This document shows, one piece after another, positions 36,145 through 44,832 of a stretch of DNA of 58,121 nt. Under the pieces are notes generated by a model. That model was not told where the DNA came from. It made no database searches and saw only the letters and a program-made list of their open reading frames with translations. The stretch is from CAYQOX01 sp964419335 (GTDB taxonomy: Bacteria > Hinthialibacterota > Hinthialibacteria > Hinthialibacterales > Hinthialibacteraceae), in NCBI GenBank assembly GCA_964419335.1, contig CAYQOX010000033.1, positions 1-58,121 of the forward strand, written 5' to 3'. Within the stretch, counting starts at the first letter, position 1, and the number at the start of each line of letters is the position of its first letter. The translations under genes and the position numbers were made by a program.

Positions 36145-37401
36145 TCATATCATTCGGCGCTGGACAGGATCATAAGCCACCGCGCGTTTGTTTCGCAGCG
36201 CTTCTACGCCCATTTGCATGGCGATCTGTACTTTCGCGCCGAGTTCGATGCCACATTCGGGCTGGTGACGGTTACGGCAGTTGGTGAGGAAGCGCGACCA
36301 AAATTCGGTGAAACGTTCACCAAAATCTACCTGAATATGCTGTTCTTTTTTCGAGGAGCCTTTGGTGGGGCGCAGAACGATTTCATTCTCTTCAAAGGTC
36401 AAGGTTGCTTCCCATCCGCGTAGAATCGGGCGGGTACCGCTGCCTTGTTTTGAATAATCGTTTCCTTGAGTTCCATTGACCAGGGCGGTGAAATCCTCGG
36501 GGTAGTCGATAATCATGTTGCAGGTGTCGGGCACTTCGCGTTCGATATAGCGGTATTTGCCGCCGGTGCAAACGACGGTGCGGGGATAATCAAGGTCGAG
36601 CATGTAGGCTACAGGGGTGAAGGGATGGGGATAGAGATCGGTTGCGGGACCTCCGGCATAATCCCAATACATACGCCAGCGGAAAAAGCGGCTAATGTCA
36701 AAAGGACGAATGGGACTATCGCCAAGAAAACGACGCCAGTTAAGTTCTTCTCCGGGTTGAGCATTGGGATCATCCATAGGCATTCCTCGTTCGCCCCAAT
36801 CTCCCACGCGATAGTAACCGGTTTCGGCCATGATAGGTTGACCGATGGCCCCATCGCGGATGAGATCACGCGCTTTGGCATAGGCGGGATTCGACATCCA
36901 TTGAGTGCCGATTTGGACGAAGTGTCCCGATTGGACACTGGCGTCGATCATGCGCTGGGGAATGTCGGTTTGACGCCAATGGCACAGAGGCTTTTCGCAG
37001 TAGACATCCTTGCCCGCTTTGAGAGCATCGATGGTGTGATAGCCATGCCAGTGGTCGGGACTCGCAACCACGACGAGGTCGATATCCTCTCGTTCCAAGA
37101 GTTCTTCATGTTCCATAGTGGCGAATTCGGCGGCAGTGTGTTCTTTGGCCTTTTGCATTCGGGGGGCGTAGACATCACAAACGGCAGTGATTTTGACTTT
37201 CTCGCCGCTTTCTTTGAGGCGCAAGAGGGTGTTTGTGTGGGCATACGATCGGCTTCCACAGCCGATCACGCCGACGTTAACGGTATCATTAGCGCCCAAG
37301 ACTCGTTTGGCAGAGACGGCACCGAGCACCGCGAAAGACATGGTTTTTTGGAATGAACGGCGATTGAGTTTTTGGTTTTGTATTGAAGGAGAAGATTTCA
37401 T
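36145..37401 (-). CDS. Tat-exported Gfo/Idh/MocA-family oxidoreductase
   Basis: 418 residues. Twin-arginine signal (LNRRSFQKTMSFAVLG), Rossmann motif VGVIGCGSRSYAHTN, and DLVVVASPDHWHGYHTIDALKAGKDVYCEKPLCHW with the EKP lysine. A conserved MYWDYAGGPATDLYPHPFTPVAYML region is also present. An AAGGAAGGAAACG ribosome site precedes the ATG. It heads a minus-strand transcription unit with the heparinase-type lyase and probably the sulfatase. A role in modifying or isomerising a released sugar is likely but not shown. Confidence 0.93.
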   Translation of the reverse strand: MKSSPSIQNQKLNRRSFQKTMSFAVLGAVSAKRVLGANDTVNVGVIGCGSRSYAHTNTLLRLKESGEKVKITAVCDVYAPRMQKAKEHTAAEFATMEHEELLEREDIDLVVVASPDHWHGYHTIDALKAGKDVYCEKPLCHWRQTDIPQRMIDASVQSGHFVQIGTQWMSNPAYAKARDLIRDGAIGQPIMAETGYYRVGDWGERGMPMDDPNAQPGEELNWRRFLGDSPIRPFDISRFFRWRMYWDYAGGPATDLYPHPFTPVAYMLDLDYPRTVVCTGGKYRYIEREVPDTCNMIIDYPEDFTALVNGTQGNDYSKQGSGTRPILRGWEATLTFEENEIVLRPTKGSSKKEQHIQVDFGERFTEFWSRFLTNCRNRHQPECGIELGAKVQIAMQMGVEALRNKRAVAYDPVQRRMI

Positions 37402-37573
37402 CGTTTCCTTCCTTTCAGGAAAAAATTTCTTTACATTCTCTCTACAATAACAAAACCCCGATCGATGGTATAGATTTATTAAGGGTTCATTTGCTTCTAC
37501 AATAAGCGAATTACTCTCAAGACAAGTGCTACGTACTTACATTGTTATCACAAGCAGAGAATGGAGAATAGAA

Positions 37574-38944
37574 ATGGGTACACCACTTCAACGTCGAAAT
37601 TTTTTGAAAGTTTCTTCTGCCGCTGCATGGCTAGGAGCAAGCGGTTGTCTGACAACTCCGATGAAAACATCAAAAATCACAGAGAAACCTAACATCGTGC
37701 TTATCCTGACCGATGATCAAGGGTATCAAGACTTAGGATGTTATGGGGCAAGGGATATTGATACACCCAATATCGATCGATTGGCGGATGAGGGGGTGAA
37801 GTTTACTCATTTCTATGTTACGGCGCCGAAGTGTACACCAACCCGTTCTTCTATAATGACTGGATGTTATCCCATTCGGGTAGGCTTAGGTAGTGGTGTT
37901 CTATTCCCGAACAACGATTATGGGCTGCATCCGGATGAAATCACGGTGGCCGAAGTGCTGAAGAGGCAAGGTTACGCGACGGCTTGTATTGGGAAATGGC
38001 ATCTGGGTCATAAGAGCCCATGCCTTCCGACGGATCAGGGATTTGATGAATATTTCGGAATCCCTTATAGCAATGATATGAAGGGAGAAGAGGGGGTTCC
38101 GTTGATGCGGGATAAGAAGATCATAGAGCAACCGGTGGATCAAGAGACCTTGACACAGCGTTATACGGAAGAAGCGATCAAGTTTATTACTCGAAATGCA
38201 GACCGCCGTTTCTTTCTTTATTTGCCGCATACGTTTCCCCACCTACCTTGGCATGTGTCAGAAAAGTTCCAAGGGAAATCGGAGCGTGGAGTTTATGGGG
38301 ATATGATTGAGGAGATCGATTGGAGTACAGGACGAATTATGCTGACGTTGGAGAGTTTGGGGTTGCGGGAAAACACGTTGGTTATCTTTACCTCCGACAA
38401 TGGTCCTGCTAAACGCGAAAGCGGTGGAAGCGCCGCGCCCTTACGTGGATGGAAAGGGCAAACCTATGAGGGGGGCATGCGGGTGCCGTGTATTATGTCG
38501 TGGAAAGGGACTTTACCCGAGGGGGAAACATGTGATGAGCTGGCGACGGTGATGGACTTTATGCCAACCTTTGCCCATCTAGCAGGAAGCCAGGAACCGC
38601 AAGACCGGGTGATCGATGGGCATAATATTACTCCTCTTATGGCCGGAAGCGGGGCGAAAACCCCGTATGAAGCGTTTTTCTATTATAACTCCCATTGGGT
38701 GCCCGGTTCGCCCAATCGAATTGAAGCGGTGCGCAAGGGACCTTGGAAATATCATTATCCTATTGAAGAGGCTGAAAACGTACCAGGAAAACAAGAGGCG
38801 TTGTACCGTTTGGATGAAGATATTCATGAATCCAACAATCTCATTGATCAGCATCCTGAGATCGCCAAGGAATTGGAGGAACTCGGGGAAAAGCATTTTC
38901 ATGAATTACAAGAGAATCAAAGATCCGTGAAACACTTTGGCTAG
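37574..38944 (+). CDS. Exported sulfatase (S1 family), CTPTR active site
   Basis: About 456 residues. The N-terminus carries QRRNFLKVSSAAAWLGASGCL, a twin-arginine signal with a Cys that may be a lipoprotein attachment site. Metal DD in LILTDDQGYQDLGCYG, pentapeptide C-T-P-T-R in APKCTPTRSSIMTGCYPIRVG (Cys ~87), GKWHLGH, and TSDNGPAKRESGGSAAPLRGWKGQTYEGGMRVPCI. The start at 37574 follows GGAG at 8 nt; the ORF is open 16 codons further upstream. The last ten codons, with the stop, fall inside an 18-bp perfect hairpin. Divergent from the Gfo/Idh unit; part of the same glycan locus. Confidence 0.93.
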   Translation: MGTPLQRRNFLKVSSAAAWLGASGCLTTPMKTSKITEKPNIVLILTDDQGYQDLGCYGARDIDTPNIDRLADEGVKFTHFYVTAPKCTPTRSSIMTGCYPIRVGLGSGVLFPNNDYGLHPDEITVAEVLKRQGYATACIGKWHLGHKSPCLPTDQGFDEYFGIPYSNDMKGEEGVPLMRDKKIIEQPVDQETLTQRYTEEAIKFITRNADRRFFLYLPHTFPHLPWHVSEKFQGKSERGVYGDMIEEIDWSTGRIMLTLESLGLRENTLVIFTSDNGPAKRESGGSAAPLRGWKGQTYEGGMRVPCIMSWKGTLPEGETCDELATVMDFMPTFAHLAGSQEPQDRVIDGHNITPLMAGSGAKTPYEAFFYYNSHWVPGSPNRIEAVRKGPWKYHYPIEEAENVPGKQEALYRLDEDIHESNNLIDQHPEIAKELEELGEKHFHELQENQRSVKHFG

Positions 38945-38965
38945 TACCACGGATCTTTGATTCTC
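38912..38965. repeat. 18-bp perfect inverted repeat spanning the sulfatase stop codon
   Basis: GAGAATCAAAGATCCGTG (38912-38929) is the exact reverse complement of CACGGATCTTTGATTCTC (38948-38965), with an 18-nt spacer containing the stop codon TAG (38942-38944). No T-tract follows, so it is not a standard intrinsic terminator. It lies between convergent genes (next stop at 38994) and could block readthrough both ways or stabilise the 3' end. Confidence 0.9.
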
Positions 38966-38993
38966 AATCTTACAATAAAAAAAGAATGAATCA

Positions 38994-40376
38994 TTAAGCG
39001 AACTCGATTATTGAATGGCCTTTGGGGAGGTCAAAACAAACCACGACTTTTCCCTCGTGCCGCAGCCAGGTTCCGCTCTGGAGATGTAAGGGATTGGAAA
39101 CTTCGCGAAGCGAGGTGTGTTTGTTGCCTTCAACAAGTTTAGGAACCAGGGTGCGATCGAGTTCGATTTCTAGGGTGAATATGGGTGAAGCAAATGGCGC
39201 ATGGAGGTGTACGGTGGTTTTGTTGCGAGTGATGCGCGTGAGTTCTTTGGCCGCCCAATAGCGTGCGATTTCGCTGAGTTTCATCCAGAGAACGTTTTGA
39301 TTACGTTCATGAATACGGCGAACTGCTTCTTGGAAAATTTTGAAGCCGGTTTCCTGGCCATTGAAATAAATGCCCGGCCAATGGCAGACCATGATGGCAG
39401 GTTCTCCCCGATCGATGACTTCAGGCATTCTGCCGCCTTCCAAATCTTCGGTGATGAGCCGATCTACGGATCCTGGAGTTAAGCCATCCCAACCGCCAAA
39501 CCAATCACCGGTACAACCAATGATGGAAACACAACATTGAGGATCGGAACGATCCAAGCCGGAAGCGTATTCGACCCGAGGTGCTACACTGCGTTCGTCG
39601 GTGAATAGATGGCGAAAGTAGTGGGGAATTTCGGCCTGGAACACATCACGGCAGGCTTGATGTGTAGCTTGGGATAATTCAGGGAGAACCCGGTTGCCAA
39701 ATCCGCCCGGGGTGGTGATGCCTTCACAAGGGAGATCAACATTGTGGAGTAGGCATAAAGCATAACTGAGGTAGTCGGCAAGTTGATCGACTGATTTACC
39801 ATCCGTCCAGCGCCAATTTTCCATGAAATCCTCTGAACGTTCGGGATAGGGACGGCCGGTTTTGGTGTTGATCACCCAGGTATGAGATACCATCTCGGGG
39901 TGAATATCCCAGTTGGGAAGCATGAGTGTGCGCACCAGATCGAGGCTCTCTCGTAATTCTTTCACTGACCAGCCGGGCATATCGCGATCAATCCATCCTA
40001 CACAGGCAGGATAGGGTACAATACTGTACTTGCCTTTGATCTCGCGTTCTGCGCACCATTCGCCAAATTTGCGGACAAAGGAATCGGGGATTTCGCGGGG
40101 AAGTTCTCGCCAGTTTTGTTGATAACGATCGGGAAACACAGCGTGAAAATGGGGAATGCCAAAATACGCTAAATTGACTAGGCAGGTGGAATCATCGATG
40201 ATAAAACTTAAAGGAACCCGATCCCGGGGATTTAAGACATGAACCTCAGGGCTTTGTTCGGGACGTTCGCCCGGCTCTTGAGAGCCTGTTTCTCGAGTGG
40301 ACATCGCGAGCCCGGCGCCCAGTAGACCTGCGGTGGATTGTTTTAAAAAACGACGGCGATTGGTTTGGTTTGTCAT
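38994..40376 (-). CDS. Tat-exported polysaccharide-deacetylase-like protein
   Basis: About 460 residues with a twin-arginine signal (NRRRFLKQSTAGLLGAGLAMS). The body includes VPLSFIIDDSTCLVNLAYFGIPHFHAVFPD, KGKYSIVPYPACVGWIDRD, a long metal-site-like region with HPEMVSHTW and a C-terminal beta-rich tail. The opening DD after a strand and the later EMVSHTW histidine resemble the NodB/polysaccharide deacetylase barrel. The exact family was not recognised, so the call is tentative. The ATG at 40376 follows GGGGAGGAATC. It ends 50 bp from the convergent sulfatase, with the perfect palindrome between. Confidence 0.65.
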   Translation of the reverse strand: MTNQTNRRRFLKQSTAGLLGAGLAMSTRETGSQEPGERPEQSPEVHVLNPRDRVPLSFIIDDSTCLVNLAYFGIPHFHAVFPDRYQQNWRELPREIPDSFVRKFGEWCAEREIKGKYSIVPYPACVGWIDRDMPGWSVKELRESLDLVRTLMLPNWDIHPEMVSHTWVINTKTGRPYPERSEDFMENWRWTDGKSVDQLADYLSYALCLLHNVDLPCEGITTPGGFGNRVLPELSQATHQACRDVFQAEIPHYFRHLFTDERSVAPRVEYASGLDRSDPQCCVSIIGCTGDWFGGWDGLTPGSVDRLITEDLEGGRMPEVIDRGEPAIMVCHWPGIYFNGQETGFKIFQEAVRRIHERNQNVLWMKLSEIARYWAAKELTRITRNKTTVHLHAPFASPIFTLEIELDRTLVPKLVEGNKHTSLREVSNPLHLQSGTWLRHEGKVVVCFDLPKGHSIIEFA

Positions 40377-40412
40377 GATTCCTCCCCCTTCCATGAATTA
40401 CGTTATAATCGT

Positions 40413-43400
40413 TTATTCTGAGAATGTATAGATTTTATCATCATGTGAATAGAGAATCCAAAGTCCTGCTTCTGTTCGGGCGGCTTCTGCGACCCAGTCT
40501 TCTAAACGATAGACTTCTGACATGATCGAAGGGACGCCTTTCGATTCATGAAAGGCGCCGGCGCAATCCACGACGTACACTCCCCCGGGTGCACGGACGA
40601 GGGCACGGCATACATCTTGATCAAAAGTGGGGATTTCTTTGGGGATTTCTAGGTCTCCAACGGCGCGAATTTCAGCGTTGCCATAGAGCACCAGCGCAGT
40701 GCCTCCATCAAAAGCGAGGATATCCCGCACGGGATGACTTAAGTCAGGGACGGTGTGGGATTGCCATTGATTGTTTGTCCATACGTAGACGTCGCGATTT
40801 TTCATTAGCACAACCACGGTATTGCCATCCGGTGAAATATCCATGGCGACAAGGGAGTGTGGGTTAAAGTCGTCAAGGCAGCCTAGTTGTTCTAATTCTT
40901 GATTGAAGAGGCAGCCTTGTTCATTCAACACGAGCGTCCCGGTATGTGGGTTCCATGAACCAGCGGCAATAGGCGCCACCTCTAACCAATGTTGGGAGTG
41001 TTCTTCATCATGTTCATTGAAGAGATGCCCCATGCGCGTGAGTTTGTAGGGTTTACCGTTACGAACCAACAAAAAAGCCTCATCGGTAGTAGAGAGAGGG
41101 AATAAGGCGCGTTTGAGATGATGAATCGTGATGGTGTCTACAATAATCTCGGAGTGAGGTTTTAAGCTGACCCGGGTTTCGATGGGATCGTTTAAGGTAA
41201 ATTCACCTTGAACCGTATAGTCTTGATAATCCTGAGAAAGTTCGTCGTTATGAATCACGCGATTTTCTTGTACGGTGTCGTTGGGGCTTGTGACTCCAAT
41301 GACGAGTTCATTTTCTTTATCGGGATTAGGGGCTTTTAGGCGAAAGGCGGCTTGGTAGTGTCCATTGGGGAAATGGAAAAAAGGTCCGTAGAGGACAATG
41401 CGTCCTTGGTCGTCGGTCTTGGCATACACGGCGCTACCTCGATCGGCCGAATTATCATTGATCATGCGGGTCTGATTGGAGAGTAAATCTTCTGCTTGGA
41501 TTACCATGGGAGGGGAAACACATTGCACATCGGGCATGCATACGACGGAGTTGGGAATGAGATACTGATCTCCAGAAGTGATGTAGGCTTTTACAATCGA
41601 GGGATCTTTTATGTTGATGAAGACCTCGGGCTTTTCACCTTGAGCGAGATGCTTTAAGTGGGGAGGGTCGAGTTTGCGTTGAATTACGGTACCCTCATCA
41701 TGGCTGACTACATGTAAAACGTATGGATTAGAAAGATTGGGGGGGTCAAAATCGAAGCTGATTCGGTAGGGACCAGGGCTGAGGGAGCCGAAGTTCACGA
41801 TGCCATCATCGATGGATGCGGGAGTCAATGCCGTAGTTTGGATTTGATCTAACACATGGGTTACTGGTTGGATGTGAAGATCACGTTCAAGGAGAATACG
41901 GCCGGATTCTTGATGGGCGACGCGGAAGCCATCTTTTAACGCAACAGAATAGATCTCTTGGTATTGTGAGAGTCTCTCTTGAGTGAGGGTATGAAAATCG
42001 AATAGGATGGTATCCGCTAAATACCATTCTCGCAGCGGAACGACATCGGCGAGGTAGGTCGATACTTTATCCCATAGGGACATGGGAACCGCCATGGTTT
42101 GATTCTTGTATTGGGAGAAAAGATGATCTCCAAAGATGGGTTTATTTAAGTTTGCCACAAAGAAACGTGCGCCAATTGTTTCTATTTGGTAGTGGTCACG
42201 GAGATAATTGCCCATCATGTGATATTGCACATAAGAGAAGGGGAAATTGCCGGGGGATTCATTAAGTCCGACATAGTAATGGGCTCCTTGTTCGCGCATG
42301 GTTTCTACCCAGAGAGAATCGTCGACTCCATCATGCGCATTGCGCATGCGATGCCATCCGTTGCGGTTGATGAAATAGAAAAACTCGGGGGTATGGGGTA
42401 ATTCATCCATGACCAGGATGAGGGAATCTTCGGGGATGGTTTCTTGGAGTGTCACCGCATCGTCATAGTAAAAATAGAGTTGAGAATACCATCCACGTTG
42501 GATTAGGCTGGTGAAACCCAAGGCAGCGATGGCGGCGGGTAGCAGCAACCAAGCCGTAGGAGGGATGAACTTCCAACGGGTGTGAACCCAGGTGGCTAGG
42601 GTTTCGGTACCGAGGGCGGCGAGGAGGGCGCATGGGGGAACGACCAGTAAAGAATAATAGTCATGGCCAACATGATGTCCCGGTACGCCCAGGTAAAGCA
42701 TGAGCATTCCGAAAAACCAAAGAACATAAAACCAGCGGGAAGCCAATGAAAAAAAGAGGGAGATAAGACCGATGATGAATGGGAGTAAACCAAGGTAATA
42801 TAAGATCTGATCGCCAATACGCCAGGCTACGATTTTCCAATAGTGGGGATCGATTAAGAGGGAACCAATGACGCGTTGGAAATCAAAATCCTTGTAATGC
42901 CACATGAAAGTGGCGCCGGTTTCTAGGTAAAATCCACGGGCGTGAGCGTACCAAAGAAGTGGGGGGATCAAGAACGTTACAGCATAGATCCAGCATTCTT
43001 TATAAAAGAAAAACCGGTTCCCTTGTTTTTGGGTAAAAATCCATAGCAAGGGAAAAAGAACAATGAGGCTGGGCGGTTTTAAAAGCAGCGCCAGAGCGAG
43101 AGAGAGGGCGGAAGTATAGAGCCAGGATTCTTTGATTCCACCTTGCCAGCGCAGAAGTAAAGAAATGGCCAGAGTGGAGAAAAAGACCATCATCATATCG
43201 GGCTGGAAAGTGCGGCCAAAAAAAACCGCCAAAGGGGAAGCGGCAAAAAACGCGGCGGCAAATAAACCAATGCGTGTATTTCCAAGAAAACGACCGATAT
43301 CCCACAACGTCCATACGGTAAATAGGGAAAATAAAAGTGATAAGGCCCGGCCCCACATATCGGCAGGAGCGAAGAGGTCATAGAGGCGGGCTACGAGATA

Positions 43401-43619
43401 AGGGAAGATGGGAAACTCCATCTCGGCATGACCGTGAGGGCCAACCCAGTCGATTTCCGGATAAAGGAAAGGGGGGCGATCATCGTAATAATTCATGGCC
43501 AAGGCGGCGGTTTCGGTTTGCCGCCAGTAGTTGAGATCATAGACGGGGTTCGTAAGACCATAGAGACGCAAGAAAAATGCGGCGAGGAGAATAAAGCCGA
43601 GCCAGTATTTAGAAGACAT
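40413..43619 (-). CDS. Giant GT39-type membrane glycosyltransferase with C-terminal beta-rich/propeller-like region
   Basis: About 1068 residues. The N-terminal ~400 are polytopic: WRQTETAALAMNYY in the first loop, SLLFSLFTVWTLWDIGRFLGNTRIGLFAAAFFAASPLAVFFGRTFQPDMMMVFFSTLAISLLLRWQG, a typical PMT_2/GT39 pattern. Residues ~400-560 are a soluble part. From ~570 come beta-sandwich-like segments (SFDFDPPNLSNPYVLHVVSHDEG; IQAEDLLSNQTRM...), and the last ~230 residues look like a beta-propeller (HSLVAMDISPDGNTVVVLMKNRDVYVWTNNQW; VRDILAFDGGTALVLYGNAEIRAVGD; VRAPGGVYVVDCAGAF). GT39 proteins are usually 450-700 residues, so the C-terminal half is an unusual addition. ATG at 43619 chosen; a GTG 18 nt upstream is also in frame. 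Confidence 0.82.
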   Translation of the reverse strand: MSSKYWLGFILLAAFFLRLYGLTNPVYDLNYWRQTETAALAMNYYDDRPPFLYPEIDWVGPHGHAEMEFPIFPYLVARLYDLFAPADMWGRALSLLFSLFTVWTLWDIGRFLGNTRIGLFAAAFFAASPLAVFFGRTFQPDMMMVFFSTLAISLLLRWQGGIKESWLYTSALSLALALLLKPPSLIVLFPLLWIFTQKQGNRFFFYKECWIYAVTFLIPPLLWYAHARGFYLETGATFMWHYKDFDFQRVIGSLLIDPHYWKIVAWRIGDQILYYLGLLPFIIGLISLFFSLASRWFYVLWFFGMLMLYLGVPGHHVGHDYYSLLVVPPCALLAALGTETLATWVHTRWKFIPPTAWLLLPAAIAALGFTSLIQRGWYSQLYFYYDDAVTLQETIPEDSLILVMDELPHTPEFFYFINRNGWHRMRNAHDGVDDSLWVETMREQGAHYYVGLNESPGNFPFSYVQYHMMGNYLRDHYQIETIGARFFVANLNKPIFGDHLFSQYKNQTMAVPMSLWDKVSTYLADVVPLREWYLADTILFDFHTLTQERLSQYQEIYSVALKDGFRVAHQESGRILLERDLHIQPVTHVLDQIQTTALTPASIDDGIVNFGSLSPGPYRISFDFDPPNLSNPYVLHVVSHDEGTVIQRKLDPPHLKHLAQGEKPEVFINIKDPSIVKAYITSGDQYLIPNSVVCMPDVQCVSPPMVIQAEDLLSNQTRMINDNSADRGSAVYAKTDDQGRIVLYGPFFHFPNGHYQAAFRLKAPNPDKENELVIGVTSPNDTVQENRVIHNDELSQDYQDYTVQGEFTLNDPIETRVSLKPHSEIIVDTITIHHLKRALFPLSTTDEAFLLVRNGKPYKLTRMGHLFNEHDEEHSQHWLEVAPIAAGSWNPHTGTLVLNEQGCLFNQELEQLGCLDDFNPHSLVAMDISPDGNTVVVLMKNRDVYVWTNNQWQSHTVPDLSHPVRDILAFDGGTALVLYGNAEIRAVGDLEIPKEIPTFDQDVCRALVRAPGGVYVVDCAGAFHESKGVPSIMSEVYRLEDWVAEAARTEAGLWILYSHDDKIYTFSE

Positions 43620-43842
43620 GACGCGTATAATAACCACCTTTTTTAGTCACTGGATTACCTGCCCATTTTTGTTACCGTTTTAGTATGGGTCGTGAAAGAA
43701 GAACAAAGCATAAGACTTCAGATTCCCAAAATGAAAATTCTGTTAAAAGGATACAATATTAAACGATAACGAATAAATATAGGATTCGAAACGGATAAAA
43801 TAAAACAACGAGTGGTTCTACGACGTACAAAACAAAATCTTC

Positions 43843-43871
43843 TTTAAAAAATTAGTCTATCTAACTATAAT
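43843..43871 (+). promoter_or_regulatory. Probable promoter of the coiled-coil gene
   Basis: TTTAAA (43843-43848) and a perfect TATAAT (43866-43871) with a 17-bp spacer, 40 bp before the ATG at 43912. The rest of the 290-bp gap upstream is AT-rich and shows no gene or clear structure. Confidence 0.5.
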
Positions 43872-43911
43872 AATCAAAGGCTTTTTTCTTAAACTTGATT
43901 GGGTTAACACA

Positions 43912-44832
43912 ATGAATGAACATCTTCGCAAACAAATATACGTTTTGGCAAACGGAAAAAGCAACGATATTTTAGACTCGATGAAGGAGGAAATCCATTT
44001 TCTTGAAGAAACATTCGAAAAAATACCCGAATATAAAAAGCAAAACGAGAGAGAATGTAAAAACAGACTGATGGAATCGAATATGTATTATAAGAAAGCT
44101 GAAAAAGCAGCCATGCCTCTTGATTCCATGATCGATCGCATTCATCGGATTGAAACGAAATCCGGGATGAAACGATATATCGAGATCACAAACAAGCTTG
44201 CTGAAGATAATGTAAATCCCGAAGAATATGGGAAATTACATCGAGAATTACAGTTTCTCAAAAAAGAGCACACCAAAGATTTGTCTGATCTGACTTCGTA
44301 TAAACATCAAGCCTTGTTGCATCGACTCAAAATTATTCAATGTTGGAAAAATATGCTCTCTTTAGAAATAGATACCTTTAAAAAGATCAAGGAATTTTTA
44401 TCCGACCTCCTTATCGAGCAAGCCCAAAAAGCCAATAATCCCAAGATATTGGAATATATCCTGGAGCAGTTGGATCAGCTGGAGCAGGACACGTTTGGAT
44501 TCCAAATAACGAATATCGACACATCCGAGCTCTCAACCAGCCAAATGAAAACCTTGATCAACAATTTAAAGACCCAATTGAACGAAGTGGTTCAGATGGG
44601 GAAAGTTATTCACGATAAAAAAACCGCCTTTCAATCGTTGACGAAGATCATTTCTTCTCTACAAAAGGACGCCGATCAGCATCAAGAGGCAAGTTCTGCA
44701 CCAGAGCTGGATGCAGAACAAGAGGTTTCGGAAGAACAATCTGAAAAAAAGAAACCTGAAGAGAAAAAAGCCGAATCCCTAAGCCGAATGGCCCACCCGA
44801 CCGCGAAAAGAAAAAAGTCATCCTATGAATGA
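43912..44832 (+). CDS. Cytoplasmic coiled-coil protein, unknown function
   Basis: 306 residues, almost entirely charged helix, without signal or membrane segment: long heptad-like stretches (EEIHFLEETFEKIPEYKKQNERECKNRLMES; HRELQFLKKEHTKDLSDLTSYKHQALLHRLKIIQ) and a Glu/Lys-rich tail (EEQSEKKKPEEKKAESLSRM...KRKKSSYE). No family recognised. It has its own promoter (-10 TATAAT at 43866), and its last 10 bp overlap the convergent RmlD-like gene. Codon use appears similar to neighbours. Confidence 0.75.
   Translation: MNEHLRKQIYVLANGKSNDILDSMKEEIHFLEETFEKIPEYKKQNERECKNRLMESNMYYKKAEKAAMPLDSMIDRIHRIETKSGMKRYIEITNKLAEDNVNPEEYGKLHRELQFLKKEHTKDLSDLTSYKHQALLHRLKIIQCWKNMLSLEIDTFKKIKEFLSDLLIEQAQKANNPKILEYILEQLDQLEQDTFGFQITNIDTSELSTSQMKTLINNLKTQLNEVVQMGKVIHDKKTAFQSLTKIISSLQKDADQHQEASSAPELDAEQEVSEEQSEKKKPEEKKAESLSRMAHPTAKRKKSSYE

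Noticed and set aside
36466..37356. 296-codon plus-strand ORF
   Set aside because: Antisense shadow of a clear Gfo/Idh gene.
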